Assembly: GCA_003156695.1 (NCBI GenBank)
Contig: PMHN01000329.1
Coordinates: 1-6,252, forward strand
Length of the DNA: 6,252 bases
Direction of reading: 5' to 3'
Origin: Gammaproteobacteria bacterium
GTDB lineage: Bacteria; Pseudomonadota; Gammaproteobacteria; Steroidobacterales; Steroidobacteraceae
Numbering within the stretch: the first letter of the stretch is position 1; the number at the start of each line of letters is the position of its first letter. Position numbers and translations under genes: made by a program. This document shows, piece by piece, positions 1 through 6,138 of the stretch. Below the pieces are notes generated by a model, which was not told the origin of the DNA, searched no databases, and saw nothing but the letters and a program-made list of their open reading frames with translations.

Positions 1-519
1 CCCGCGGACGCCACGACGCCGCCTGCCGCCTCAGCCGGCACGCCCGCAGCCGACGCCGCGGAGAACCCCGACACGCGCGGCCTCGACACGGAGGTTCAGG
101 GACTGAAGAAGGATGCCGTCGATCTCAACAAGGACCTGTTCATCCTCGAGGAGGAGCTGCTGTTCCCCGCCAATACCCAAGTGGCGGTATTCCTTTCCAT
201 GGATGTCGGGAATTTTTTCGCGCTCGATTCGGTGCAGCTGCGGATCGATGACAAGGAAGTGATCAACTATCTGTATACGCCGCGCGAGGTGCAAGCGCTG
301 CTCAAGGGTGGTGTGCAGCGCCTGTACCTGGGCAATCTCAAGGTTGGCCGCCACGAGCTGGTCGCTTACTTCAACGGCCAGGGGCCGAATGACCGTCCCT
401 ACAAACGCGGCGCGACCATCCGCTTCGAGAAGGGCGTCGGAGCGAAGTACCTCGAGCTCAAGATTGACGACCGGCAGCAAAAACTGCAGCCGGAGTTCGT
501 GATCAAGGACTGGGAGTAG
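1..519 (+). CDS. C-terminal part of a coiled-coil/beta-domain envelope protein (5' end outside window)
   Basis: The frame is open from base 1 to the TAG at 517-519, giving 172 codons, so the true start lies upstream. The GTG at 181 is only an internal valine, because coding-like sequence continues unbroken before it. Visible residues 1-22 are an Ala/Pro/Thr-rich linker. Residues about 30-52 are a charged heptad-like helix (EVQGLKKDAVDLNKDL, then ILEEELLFP). From residue 55 onward the sequence alternates hydrophobic and polar residues, with short Gly/Asp turns and a segment LYLGNLKVGRHELVAYFNG that resembles a strand-turn-strand in an Ig- or PEGA-like fold. No cysteine is visible. The stop lies 10 bases before the next gene, so it belongs to the TPR operon. 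I infer a periplasmic accessory or structural subunit. Proteins of this type are, as I recall, sometimes labelled AraC-family regulators, but no helix-turn-helix is visible here. The specific function is unknown. Confidence 0.85.
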   Translation, partial: PADATTPPAASAGTPAADAAENPDTRGLDTEVQGLKKDAVDLNKDLFILEEELLFPANTQVAVFLSMDVGNFFALDSVQLRIDDKEVINYLYTPREVQALLKGGVQRLYLGNLKVGRHELVAYFNGQGPNDRPYKRGATIRFEKGVGAKYLELKIDDRQQKLQPEFVIKDWE

Positions 520-520
520 G
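514..520 (+). promoter_or_regulatory. Weak Shine-Dalgarno for the 530 GTG start
   Basis: The sequence AGTAGGG lies 9 bases before GTG 530 and overlaps the stop codon of the upstream gene (517-519). The match to the anti-Shine-Dalgarno is modest and the start is GTG, so initiation probably depends partly on ribosomes finishing the upstream gene. Confidence 0.45.
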
Positions 521-529
521 GCCCTGTCC

Positions 530-2545
530 GTGCCTGCCTGCATACGCGCGCTGCTGCTGGCCGCTTGTGCGGCGCTGCTCGCCGCGCCAGCGAGCGCCCG
601 GCGGCACGACCCGGAGCAGATGCCGAGTACCCGCATTCGCGACCTGCACTACGGCGATGCACTCTTCTATTACTACCAGGAGAACAAGGACCTTGAGGCG
701 CTGACACGCCTGCTTGCCTACGAGCACTGGGGCCGCCTGCCGCACCATGAGCCGGAGGCGCAGCTCCTGATGGGCAGCCTTTACCTGCAGCTTGGCATGC
801 ACAACGAAGCCGGCGAGCTGTTCGAAAGGCTGCTCACGGATGATGTGCCCACCGGGGTGCGCAACAGGGCGTGGTTCTACCTGGCGCAGGTCTGGTACGC
901 CCGCGGTTACCTCGACAAAGCGGACGCGGCCTTACGCAAGGTCAATGGACGGATGTCCGCCGAACTCGAGGCGCGCAAGGAGCTCCTGTTCGCCAACGTG
1001 CTGATGCACGAGGGCCGCTTCGATGAGGCGATCCGTCTGCTTGCATCATGGCACGGCTCGGCCGTCTGGTCGGCGTATGCGCGCTTCAATCTCGGGGTCG
1101 CGCTGGTGCGCACACAACGCGTGGCCGACGCCGAAGCGTTCCTCGCCGGCGTCGGCTCCATGGTTGCGGACACCCCCGAGATGCTGGCTTTGCGGGACCG
1201 TGCCGATCTCGCGCTCGGATTTGCCTACCTGCAGGCGAACCAGCCCGCCAAAGCGCTGCCGCCCCTCGAGCGGGTGCGCCTGAACGGACCCTACTCGGAC
1301 AAGGCGCTGCTCGGTACCGGCTGGGCGCATGCAGCTCTCGGGGATTACCAGCGCGCGCTCACGCCGTGGATGGAGCTGCGCAGCCGTAATCTGCTCGACG
1401 CCGCCGTGCAGGAATCCTATCTCGCGGTGCCCTATGCCTTCGGCAAGCTGAACGCCAACGCCCAGGCGGCGGATTATTACGAGCGCGCCATCGAATCCTT
1501 CACCACCGAGGACGGGCGCCTCGATGATGCGATCGCCCGCATAGAAAAGGGCGACATGCTCGAGCGCGTGCTTGCCGCGGACGCTAGAGGCGATGAAGGC
1601 GGACCGAATGGCGGGTGGTTCTGGCAACTCAAGGATCTGCCCGATGCGCCTGAGTCGCGTTACCTGTACACGGTGCTCGCGGGTCACGATTTCCAGGAAG
1701 GCCTGAAGAACTACCGCGACATGGTGTTCCTGCAGGACCGGCTGGCGCGCTGGGGGGATAGCATGGAGGCCTTCCAGGACATGATCGACACGCGCGATCG
1801 TGCCTACGCTGAGCGCGTGCCGCGTGCGCAGGAACTGCTCGCCTCAGGCGCCGTCGACCGCCTGCAGCAGCGCGACGTCGCGCTGCAGAATGAGCTGCAC
1901 GACATCGTTGCCCGGCATGATGTAGCAGCCCTGGCCACTGACCCGGAACGCGTGCAATGGGCGCGCGTGCAGCGGGTGTCGGCGGCACTCAGCGGCGTGC
2001 CCGATACGCCCGAGAACGCCGAGCTGCACGAGCGGCTGGCGCTGGTAAAGGGTGTGCTGCAGCTGCGACTCGAGGATGCCTGGAACGCGCGCCTGTGGCA
2101 GGCGCAGCGCGACCTCAAGGACCTGGACCTCGCGCTGCGCGAGGCGCAAAGCCGCTGGATTCGGGTGCAGCGGGCGCTACGCAGCATGCCGGCGAACACC
2201 GGGGAGTTTGCCACCCGGGTCGCTGCCCTCAAGGCACGCATCGGTGCTATCCAGTCACGCCTCGCGGCGACGCAGAAAAAGCAGAGCGCCTACCTCGCGC
2301 AGATCGCGGTGCACGAGCTCGGTGCGCAGAAGGAGCGCCTGGCTGATTACCAGGTGCAGGCGCGCTTCGCGCTCGCCTCCATCTACGACCGGGCGGCCAA
2401 CGCGCAAGATGCCGGTGAACACGCCAGGAGCCCGGCGCCCATACAGAAGGGCGCCGACGCCGGACAGCCGGCCGCCACGCCGGATGTGACGCCCCCGCCC
2501 GCACCGCTGCCGCCGCCAACACCGGCCCCGGAGCCGCAGCGGTGA
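530..2545 (+). CDS. Secreted TPR / coiled-coil protein with proline-rich tail
   Basis: The 671-residue product begins at GTG 530. This is the only usual start codon after the in-frame TGA at 500-502, and AGTAGGG lies 9 bases upstream. Residues 1-23 form a Sec signal peptide with a probable signal peptidase I cut after ASA (23/24); the LAAC at 10-13 sits too early to be a convincing lipobox. TPR-like helix pairs occupy roughly residues 44-103, 112-140, 150-176, 183-210, 224-250, 257-284 and 293-325. A Gly/Trp-rich break (GGWFWQLKDLPDAP, 361-374) is followed by a long helical, coiled-coil-prone half (about 394-625) and a disordered Ala/Pro tail (633-671). No enzyme motif is seen, and the mature chain appears to lack cysteine. 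It overlaps the next gene by 4 bases, so the two are probably translationally coupled. I infer a periplasmic scaffold of an envelope complex, perhaps part of a Glt-like machine; no individual ortholog could be named. Confidence 0.9.
   Translation: MPACIRALLLAACAALLAAPASARRHDPEQMPSTRIRDLHYGDALFYYYQENKDLEALTRLLAYEHWGRLPHHEPEAQLLMGSLYLQLGMHNEAGELFERLLTDDVPTGVRNRAWFYLAQVWYARGYLDKADAALRKVNGRMSAELEARKELLFANVLMHEGRFDEAIRLLASWHGSAVWSAYARFNLGVALVRTQRVADAEAFLAGVGSMVADTPEMLALRDRADLALGFAYLQANQPAKALPPLERVRLNGPYSDKALLGTGWAHAALGDYQRALTPWMELRSRNLLDAAVQESYLAVPYAFGKLNANAQAADYYERAIESFTTEDGRLDDAIARIEKGDMLERVLAADARGDEGGPNGGWFWQLKDLPDAPESRYLYTVLAGHDFQEGLKNYRDMVFLQDRLARWGDSMEAFQDMIDTRDRAYAERVPRAQELLASGAVDRLQQRDVALQNELHDIVARHDVAALATDPERVQWARVQRVSAALSGVPDTPENAELHERLALVKGVLQLRLEDAWNARLWQAQRDLKDLDLALREAQSRWIRVQRALRSMPANTGEFATRVAALKARIGAIQSRLAATQKKQSAYLAQIAVHELGAQKERLADYQVQARFALASIYDRAANAQDAGEHARSPAPIQKGADAGQPAATPDVTPPPAPLPPPTPAPEPQR
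2530..2533 (+). promoter_or_regulatory. Shine-Dalgarno for the 2542 GTG start
   Basis: GGAG sits 8 bases before GTG 2542, inside the last codons of the upstream gene. Together with the GTGA stop/start overlap it supports reinitiation-type coupling and picks out this start over the internal Met at codon 55. Confidence 0.55.
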
Positions 2546-5340
2546 ACGCCCGCAGGCAGGCGCTGGCGCCACCAGTGTTCGTGTTGGCCCTGCTGCTTGC
2601 GGGCGTGACGCCCTGGGCGAGGGCGCAGACCATCGGCGACCTCAGCGCGCATCCGGTGGAAGTCCATAAGGACACTGCGGCGAACGCCAACGTCAGCAAC
2701 GCGATGGAGAACTACCGGCGCTTTCTGCAGCTGCAGAACACCGATCCGAAACTGCGCGCCGAGGCGCTGCGGCGACTCGGTGACCTGAATCTCGACGCCG
2801 GTGAAATGCAACGTCTGGAGCAGGAGGTCACGGTCACCGACCTGCAGGGAGCCGAGGCCATCCGGCTCTACACGACACTGCTGAAGGCGTACCCGAACTA
2901 CGCGCGCAATGACCAGGTGCTCTACCAGCTCTCGCGCGCCTACGAGACCACCGGCCAGCCGGAACTCGCGCTCGGCACGCTGGATCGCATTGTGCAGCAC
3001 TACCCCGGCAGTCCGCAGCTTCAGGAAGTGCAGTTCCGTCGTGGCGAGCTGTTGTTTTCCGCCAGGCGGTATCCGGAGGCCGAACACGCCTACGCGGCGG
3101 TGATCCAGCACGGGCCTTCCGAGTTCTACCAGCAGAGCCTGTACAAGCACGGCTGGTCACTCTTCAAGCAATCCCAGACGCTCGAGAGTCTGCCCTCCTT
3201 TGGCGCGGTGCTCGATCAGGAACTCGGCACCAGCGGCAAGGGCAAGTCGCTCGAGAGTCTCAGGCGCGGTGACCGGGAGCTGGTCGAAGACACCCTGCGG
3301 GTAATGAGCATCACCTTTTCCTACAACGAAGGCGCCGCGACGCTCGAGCAGTTTCTGCACACCCACGGCGAGCGCCCCTACGCGTGGCTCCTGTACTCGC
3401 GACTCGGCAACCTGTACGTGGAGAAGCAGCGCTACCAGGACGCCGCGGCCAGCTATCGTGCTTTTGTGGCGCGCGATCCCTACAGCGATCATGCCCCGGA
3501 CCTGGCGATGGCGGCCATCGAGGCTTACGGCAAGGGCGGCTTCAGTCAGCTGGTGCTCGATGCCAAGCATGAGTTCGTGGAGCGCTACAACTTCGACTCA
3601 CCCTACTGGAAGAACCGCAGCCGCGCGGATAACCCGCAGGTCGTGCAGGAACTGAAGACCAATCTCAAGGACGTCGCGACCTACTTTCACGCCAGTGCGC
3701 AGAAATCCAAGCGCGTCGAGGACTACCAGGAGGCGGCCCGCTGGTACCGCGCGTATCTGAAGTCCTTCCCCGGGGATGCGGATTCCGCGGCCACCAACTA
3801 CCTGCTGGCGGAAGCTCTCTATGAAAGTCACCAGTACCAGGACGCCGCCACTGAGTACGAACACACCGCCTACAGCTATCCGCGCAACGACAAGTCGGCG
3901 ACCGCGGCCTACGCGGCACTGGTGTGCTATCAGAAAGGCGAGGAGGGCCTGACTGGGGCCGACAAGACAGCCTGGCACAGGCGCGCCACCGATTCGGGCG
4001 TCAAATTCGCCCAGACCTTCCCCGAGCACCCGGACAGCGCCGGCGTTCTGACCCGCGCCGCGGAGGAGATCTTCGCCGCCGGTGACGGGCTGCGCGCCAG
4101 CAGCATCTCCCAGTCCATTCTCGCGCGCTCACCACCGGTGGATGCCGCCAAGCAGCGCATCGCCTGGACCATCATTGCGCAGGCGCACTTCGATGCCGGC
4201 GAATACGCGCAGGCGGAGCCGGCCTTCGTGCAGGCCCGCGCGCTGGCCGGTGGCGATGACAAGCTGCGCACCGACCTTACCGAGCGACTCGCCGCCACCG
4301 TGTACAAGCAGGGTGAAGCGAAGCAGAAAGCCGGCGACGGCAACGGCGCGGTGGAGGACTTTCTGCGCGTGGCGCGCGTCGCACCCGAGTCGAAGATCCG
4401 TGCCAACGCGCAGTACGACGCGGCGGCCGAGCTCATCACCCTCAAGCAATGGGATCGCGCCATCGGGGTGCTCGAGGATTTTCGCCGTCAGTTTCCGCAG
4501 CACGAACTGCAGCGCGAGGTGACGCGCAAGCTCGCGGTCGCCTACAGCGAGGCCAAGCGGCCAGGCGAGGCCGCCGGGGAGTTCGAGCGCATCGCCGCGA
4601 ACCCTGCGGAAGAGCGCTCGGTACAGCGCGAGGCGCTACTGCAATCGGCGGACCTGTACGCGCAGGCGGGCAACACGCCCAAAGCGGTGGCGATGCTCGA
4701 GAAGTTCGTGGCGGCAAATCCGGCGCCGCTCGCCGACGCCGAGGAAGCCCGGCAGCGACTCGCGGACTACGCCGGCAAGAGCGGCGATGCCGCGCGGCGC
4801 GACTACTGGTATCGGGAAATCATCAAGGCAGACGCCGAGGCGGGCGCGAGCGCCACCGAGCGCACGCACTACCTCGCGGCGCGGGCGCAGCTCGCGCTGG
4901 CGCAGGGCCCGCGCGATGAATTCCGCGCCGTGCGCCTGACAGTGCCGCTGAAAAAGAGTCTGGTCGCCAAGCGCAACGCGCTGGAGACCGCGATGGACGC
5001 TTATAAGCGCGCCGCCGCCTACCAGGTCGCCGAAGTGACCACCGCGGCGACCTACGAGATGGCGGAACTGTATCGCACGCTGGCGAGCGATCTGCTGCAC
5101 TCCGAGCGCCCGCCGAATTTAAAGGGCGATGAGCTCGAGGAATACAACTCGCTCCTTGAGGAGCAGGTGTTTCCGTTCGAGGAGGAGGCGATCAAGGCCC
5201 ACGAGGTCAACACCGCGCGCACGCAGGCCGGCATCTGCGACGAATGGGTGCGCAAGAGTTTTCAAGCGCTGGCGGAGCTCAAGCCCGCGCGCTACGGCAA
5301 GACGGAGGTGAGGCAGGATGTCGTTGCCAGCCTCGAATAA
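2542..5340 (+). CDS. Large periplasmic TPR protein with conserved C-terminal domain (GltD/AgmU-like candidate)
   Basis: The 932-residue product starts at GTG 2542, inside the GTGA overlap with the previous gene and 8 bases after a GGAG. This start gives a good Sec signal peptide with a cut after WARA (28/29); the next internal Met (residue 55) would remove it. TPR-like repeats run through much of residues 54-726. Clear examples lie at 124-156, 160-193, 282-313, 395-449, 539-570, 617-651 and 697-726, and many end in the typical Y/FP turn (KAYPNY, QHYPGS, KSFPGD). Residues about 785-932 are a different helical domain with recognisable segments LTVPLKKSLVAKRNALETAM, ATYEMAELYRTL, SERPPNL, LLEEQVFPFEEEAIKAHEVN and ICDEWVRKSFQAL. 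I associate this tail with large TPR proteins near TolQ/TolR-type channels, including Myxococcus GltD/AgmU, but this is memory, not an alignment. Cysteines are limited to 462 and 899. The likely role is a periplasmic protein-interaction scaffold. Confidence 0.92.
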   Translation: MNARRQALAPPVFVLALLLAGVTPWARAQTIGDLSAHPVEVHKDTAANANVSNAMENYRRFLQLQNTDPKLRAEALRRLGDLNLDAGEMQRLEQEVTVTDLQGAEAIRLYTTLLKAYPNYARNDQVLYQLSRAYETTGQPELALGTLDRIVQHYPGSPQLQEVQFRRGELLFSARRYPEAEHAYAAVIQHGPSEFYQQSLYKHGWSLFKQSQTLESLPSFGAVLDQELGTSGKGKSLESLRRGDRELVEDTLRVMSITFSYNEGAATLEQFLHTHGERPYAWLLYSRLGNLYVEKQRYQDAAASYRAFVARDPYSDHAPDLAMAAIEAYGKGGFSQLVLDAKHEFVERYNFDSPYWKNRSRADNPQVVQELKTNLKDVATYFHASAQKSKRVEDYQEAARWYRAYLKSFPGDADSAATNYLLAEALYESHQYQDAATEYEHTAYSYPRNDKSATAAYAALVCYQKGEEGLTGADKTAWHRRATDSGVKFAQTFPEHPDSAGVLTRAAEEIFAAGDGLRASSISQSILARSPPVDAAKQRIAWTIIAQAHFDAGEYAQAEPAFVQARALAGGDDKLRTDLTERLAATVYKQGEAKQKAGDGNGAVEDFLRVARVAPESKIRANAQYDAAAELITLKQWDRAIGVLEDFRRQFPQHELQREVTRKLAVAYSEAKRPGEAAGEFERIAANPAEERSVQREALLQSADLYAQAGNTPKAVAMLEKFVAANPAPLADAEEARQRLADYAGKSGDAARRDYWYREIIKADAEAGASATERTHYLAARAQLALAQGPRDEFRAVRLTVPLKKSLVAKRNALETAMDAYKRAAAYQVAEVTTAATYEMAELYRTLASDLLHSERPPNLKGDELEEYNSLLEEQVFPFEEEAIKAHEVNTARTQAGICDEWVRKSFQALAELKPARYGKTEVRQDVVASLE
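5296..5328 (+). other. Possible mRNA hairpin displaying the lipoprotein Shine-Dalgarno in its loop
   Basis: GGCAAGAC (5296-5303) can pair with GTC-G-TTGCC (5320-5328), forming 8 base pairs with a single bulged G at 5323. The 16-base loop holds the whole GGAGGTGAGG site and the first two bases of the ATG. The pairing is read directly from the sequence. Whether it forms in a region translated by upstream ribosomes is unknown, and chance pairing is possible in GC-rich DNA. Confidence 0.35.
5304..5313 (+). promoter_or_regulatory. Strong Shine-Dalgarno for the lipoprotein gene, inside the upstream gene
   Basis: GGAGGTGAGG is almost a full anti-Shine-Dalgarno complement. Its GGAGGTGA core ends 6 bases before ATG 5318. 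It encodes part of the last residues of the upstream TPR protein and is the strongest ribosome-binding site in the window, so the lipoprotein may be made in excess of its upstream partners. Confidence 0.75.
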
Positions 5341-6136
5341 GGCCGTTGGGATTGCGCCGGGCGCCGCCATGGGTGTGGCGCTGGGCATCGCAATCGGGTG
5401 CCTGGCTGGCTGTAGCTCGGCACCGAGCCGCCCGCTGGATGCGCCATCCGCGACGCGGGCTCCCGTGACGGCGCCGGCTCCGGCAGCCGGACCTGCGGCG
5501 CCACCTGCCAATGCGCCCAGTGCGGCTGGTGCGGCGCAGAGTGCCGCCGCGGCCCCGCACCCGGAAGTGCCGCCCGCGGCGCGTGCCGATTTCGATCGCG
5601 CGGTGAATCTCATGCGCGCCGGTAATACAGCCGGGGCCGAGCTGGGTTTCAAACAGGTCGCGCTGCAGTATCCGCAGTTCGCCGCGCCGCTGGTGAATCT
5701 TGCGATTCTTAAGCGCAAGCAAGGGCAGCTCGCCGACGCGGAACAGCTGCTGAAGACCGCGGTCACGCACGAAAGCGGCAGCGCGGTTGCGTGGACGGAG
5801 CTCGGCGCCACGCAAAGTCTGCGCGGGGAGTTCAAGGATGCGGCGAACTCGTACCAGGCGGCGATCACAGCCGACCCGCGTTACGCGCCGGCCTGGCGCA
5901 ACCTCGGCGTGCTGTCGGATCTGTACCTGGGCGACCCGCACCGCGCCCTGACCGCGCTCGAGCAATACAAAGAGCTCAGCGGCGAAGACAAGCCGGTGAG
6001 CGGCTGGATTGCCGAGCTGCACCAGCGTCTGGGGATTGCGCCCGCGCACCGGCCTGCGGAAACGCCGGCCGCCGCGCCGGCAGCGCCGTCGTCACCCGGC
6101 GCCGCAGCAACGCCACCGGCCAATGGAGGAAACTGA
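5318..6136 (+). CDS. TPR-containing outer-membrane lipoprotein
   Basis: The 272-residue product starts at ATG 5318, preceded by a near-ideal GGAGGTGAGG with 6 bases between GGAGGTGA and the start. The next Met (residue 18, base 5369) would leave a signal with no positive charge, so the first start, which includes Lys8, is preferred. The hydrophobic segment ends in LAGC at residues 29-32, a canonical lipobox. Ser at +2 predicts sorting to the outer membrane under the usual Lol rule. Residues 33-85 form a flexible Ala/Pro linker. Residues about 87-222 hold roughly four TPR units (ADFDRAVNLMRAGNTAGAE, LVNLAILKRKQGQLADAEQL, AWTELGATQSLRGEFKDA, AWRNLGVLSDLYLGDPHRAL). A second Ala/Pro tail covers 243-272. 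Cys32 is the only cysteine of the mature chain. The gene overlaps its upstream neighbour by 23 bases. It probably tethers the TPR module to the outer membrane and could correspond to a GltE/AglT-like component, but that match is not established. Confidence 0.92.
   Translation: MSLPASNKAVGIAPGAAMGVALGIAIGCLAGCSSAPSRPLDAPSATRAPVTAPAPAAGPAAPPANAPSAAGAAQSAAAAPHPEVPPAARADFDRAVNLMRAGNTAGAELGFKQVALQYPQFAAPLVNLAILKRKQGQLADAEQLLKTAVTHESGSAVAWTELGATQSLRGEFKDAANSYQAAITADPRYAPAWRNLGVLSDLYLGDPHRALTALEQYKELSGEDKPVSGWIAELHQRLGIAPAHRPAETPAAAPAAPSSPGAAATPPANGGN
6125..6131 (+). promoter_or_regulatory. Shine-Dalgarno for the 6139 ATG start
   Basis: GGAGGAA overlaps the final codons of the lipoprotein gene. The GGAGG core ends 9 bases before ATG 6139. 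It is a strong site and fixes the start of the truncated last gene. Confidence 0.7.
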
Positions 6137-6138
6137 AG

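Noticed and set aside
181..519. A separate 112-residue gene starting at GTG 181
   Set aside because: The same frame is open and coding-like back to base 1, including a coiled coil that leads directly into the domain; no Shine-Dalgarno precedes 181.
557..568. LAAC at residues 10-13 of the 671-residue protein as a lipobox
   Set aside because: It occurs after only nine residues, in the middle of the hydrophobic core, whereas a standard signal peptidase I site (ASA) lies at the core's end.
1046..1687. Reverse-strand open frame of 213 codons inside the 671-residue protein gene
   Set aside because: It lies wholly within clear forward TPR coding sequence and is explained by high GC lowering stop frequency on the other strand.
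2433..2456. 8-bp perfect hairpin (CGGCGCCC / GGGCGCCG, 8-base loop) as a possible terminator
   Set aside because: It has no following T-run, lies inside coding sequence about 86 bases before the next overlapping gene, and is expected by chance in this composition.
2383..3150. Reverse-strand open frame of 255 codons across the junction of the two large TPR genes
   Set aside because: The forward frames here have coherent signal peptides and TPR repeats; the reverse product shows no recognisable domain.
3179..3260. 13-base direct repeat CGCTCGAGAGTCT at 3179-3191 and 3248-3260
   Set aside because: Both copies encode LESL in the same frame of a repeat-rich helical protein; it is too short and isolated to suggest a mobile or recombination element.
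5369..5371. Alternative ATG start (codon 18) for the lipoprotein
   Set aside because: It would remove the only positive charge of the signal peptide and has no comparable Shine-Dalgarno; ATG 5318 has a near-perfect one.
5279..6049. Long reverse-strand open frame (256 codons) opposite the lipoprotein gene
   Set aside because: It mirrors the GC-rich forward gene, has an Arg/Ala-rich composition typical of antisense shadows, and lacks the Shine-Dalgarno, signal and spacing evidence of the forward gene.
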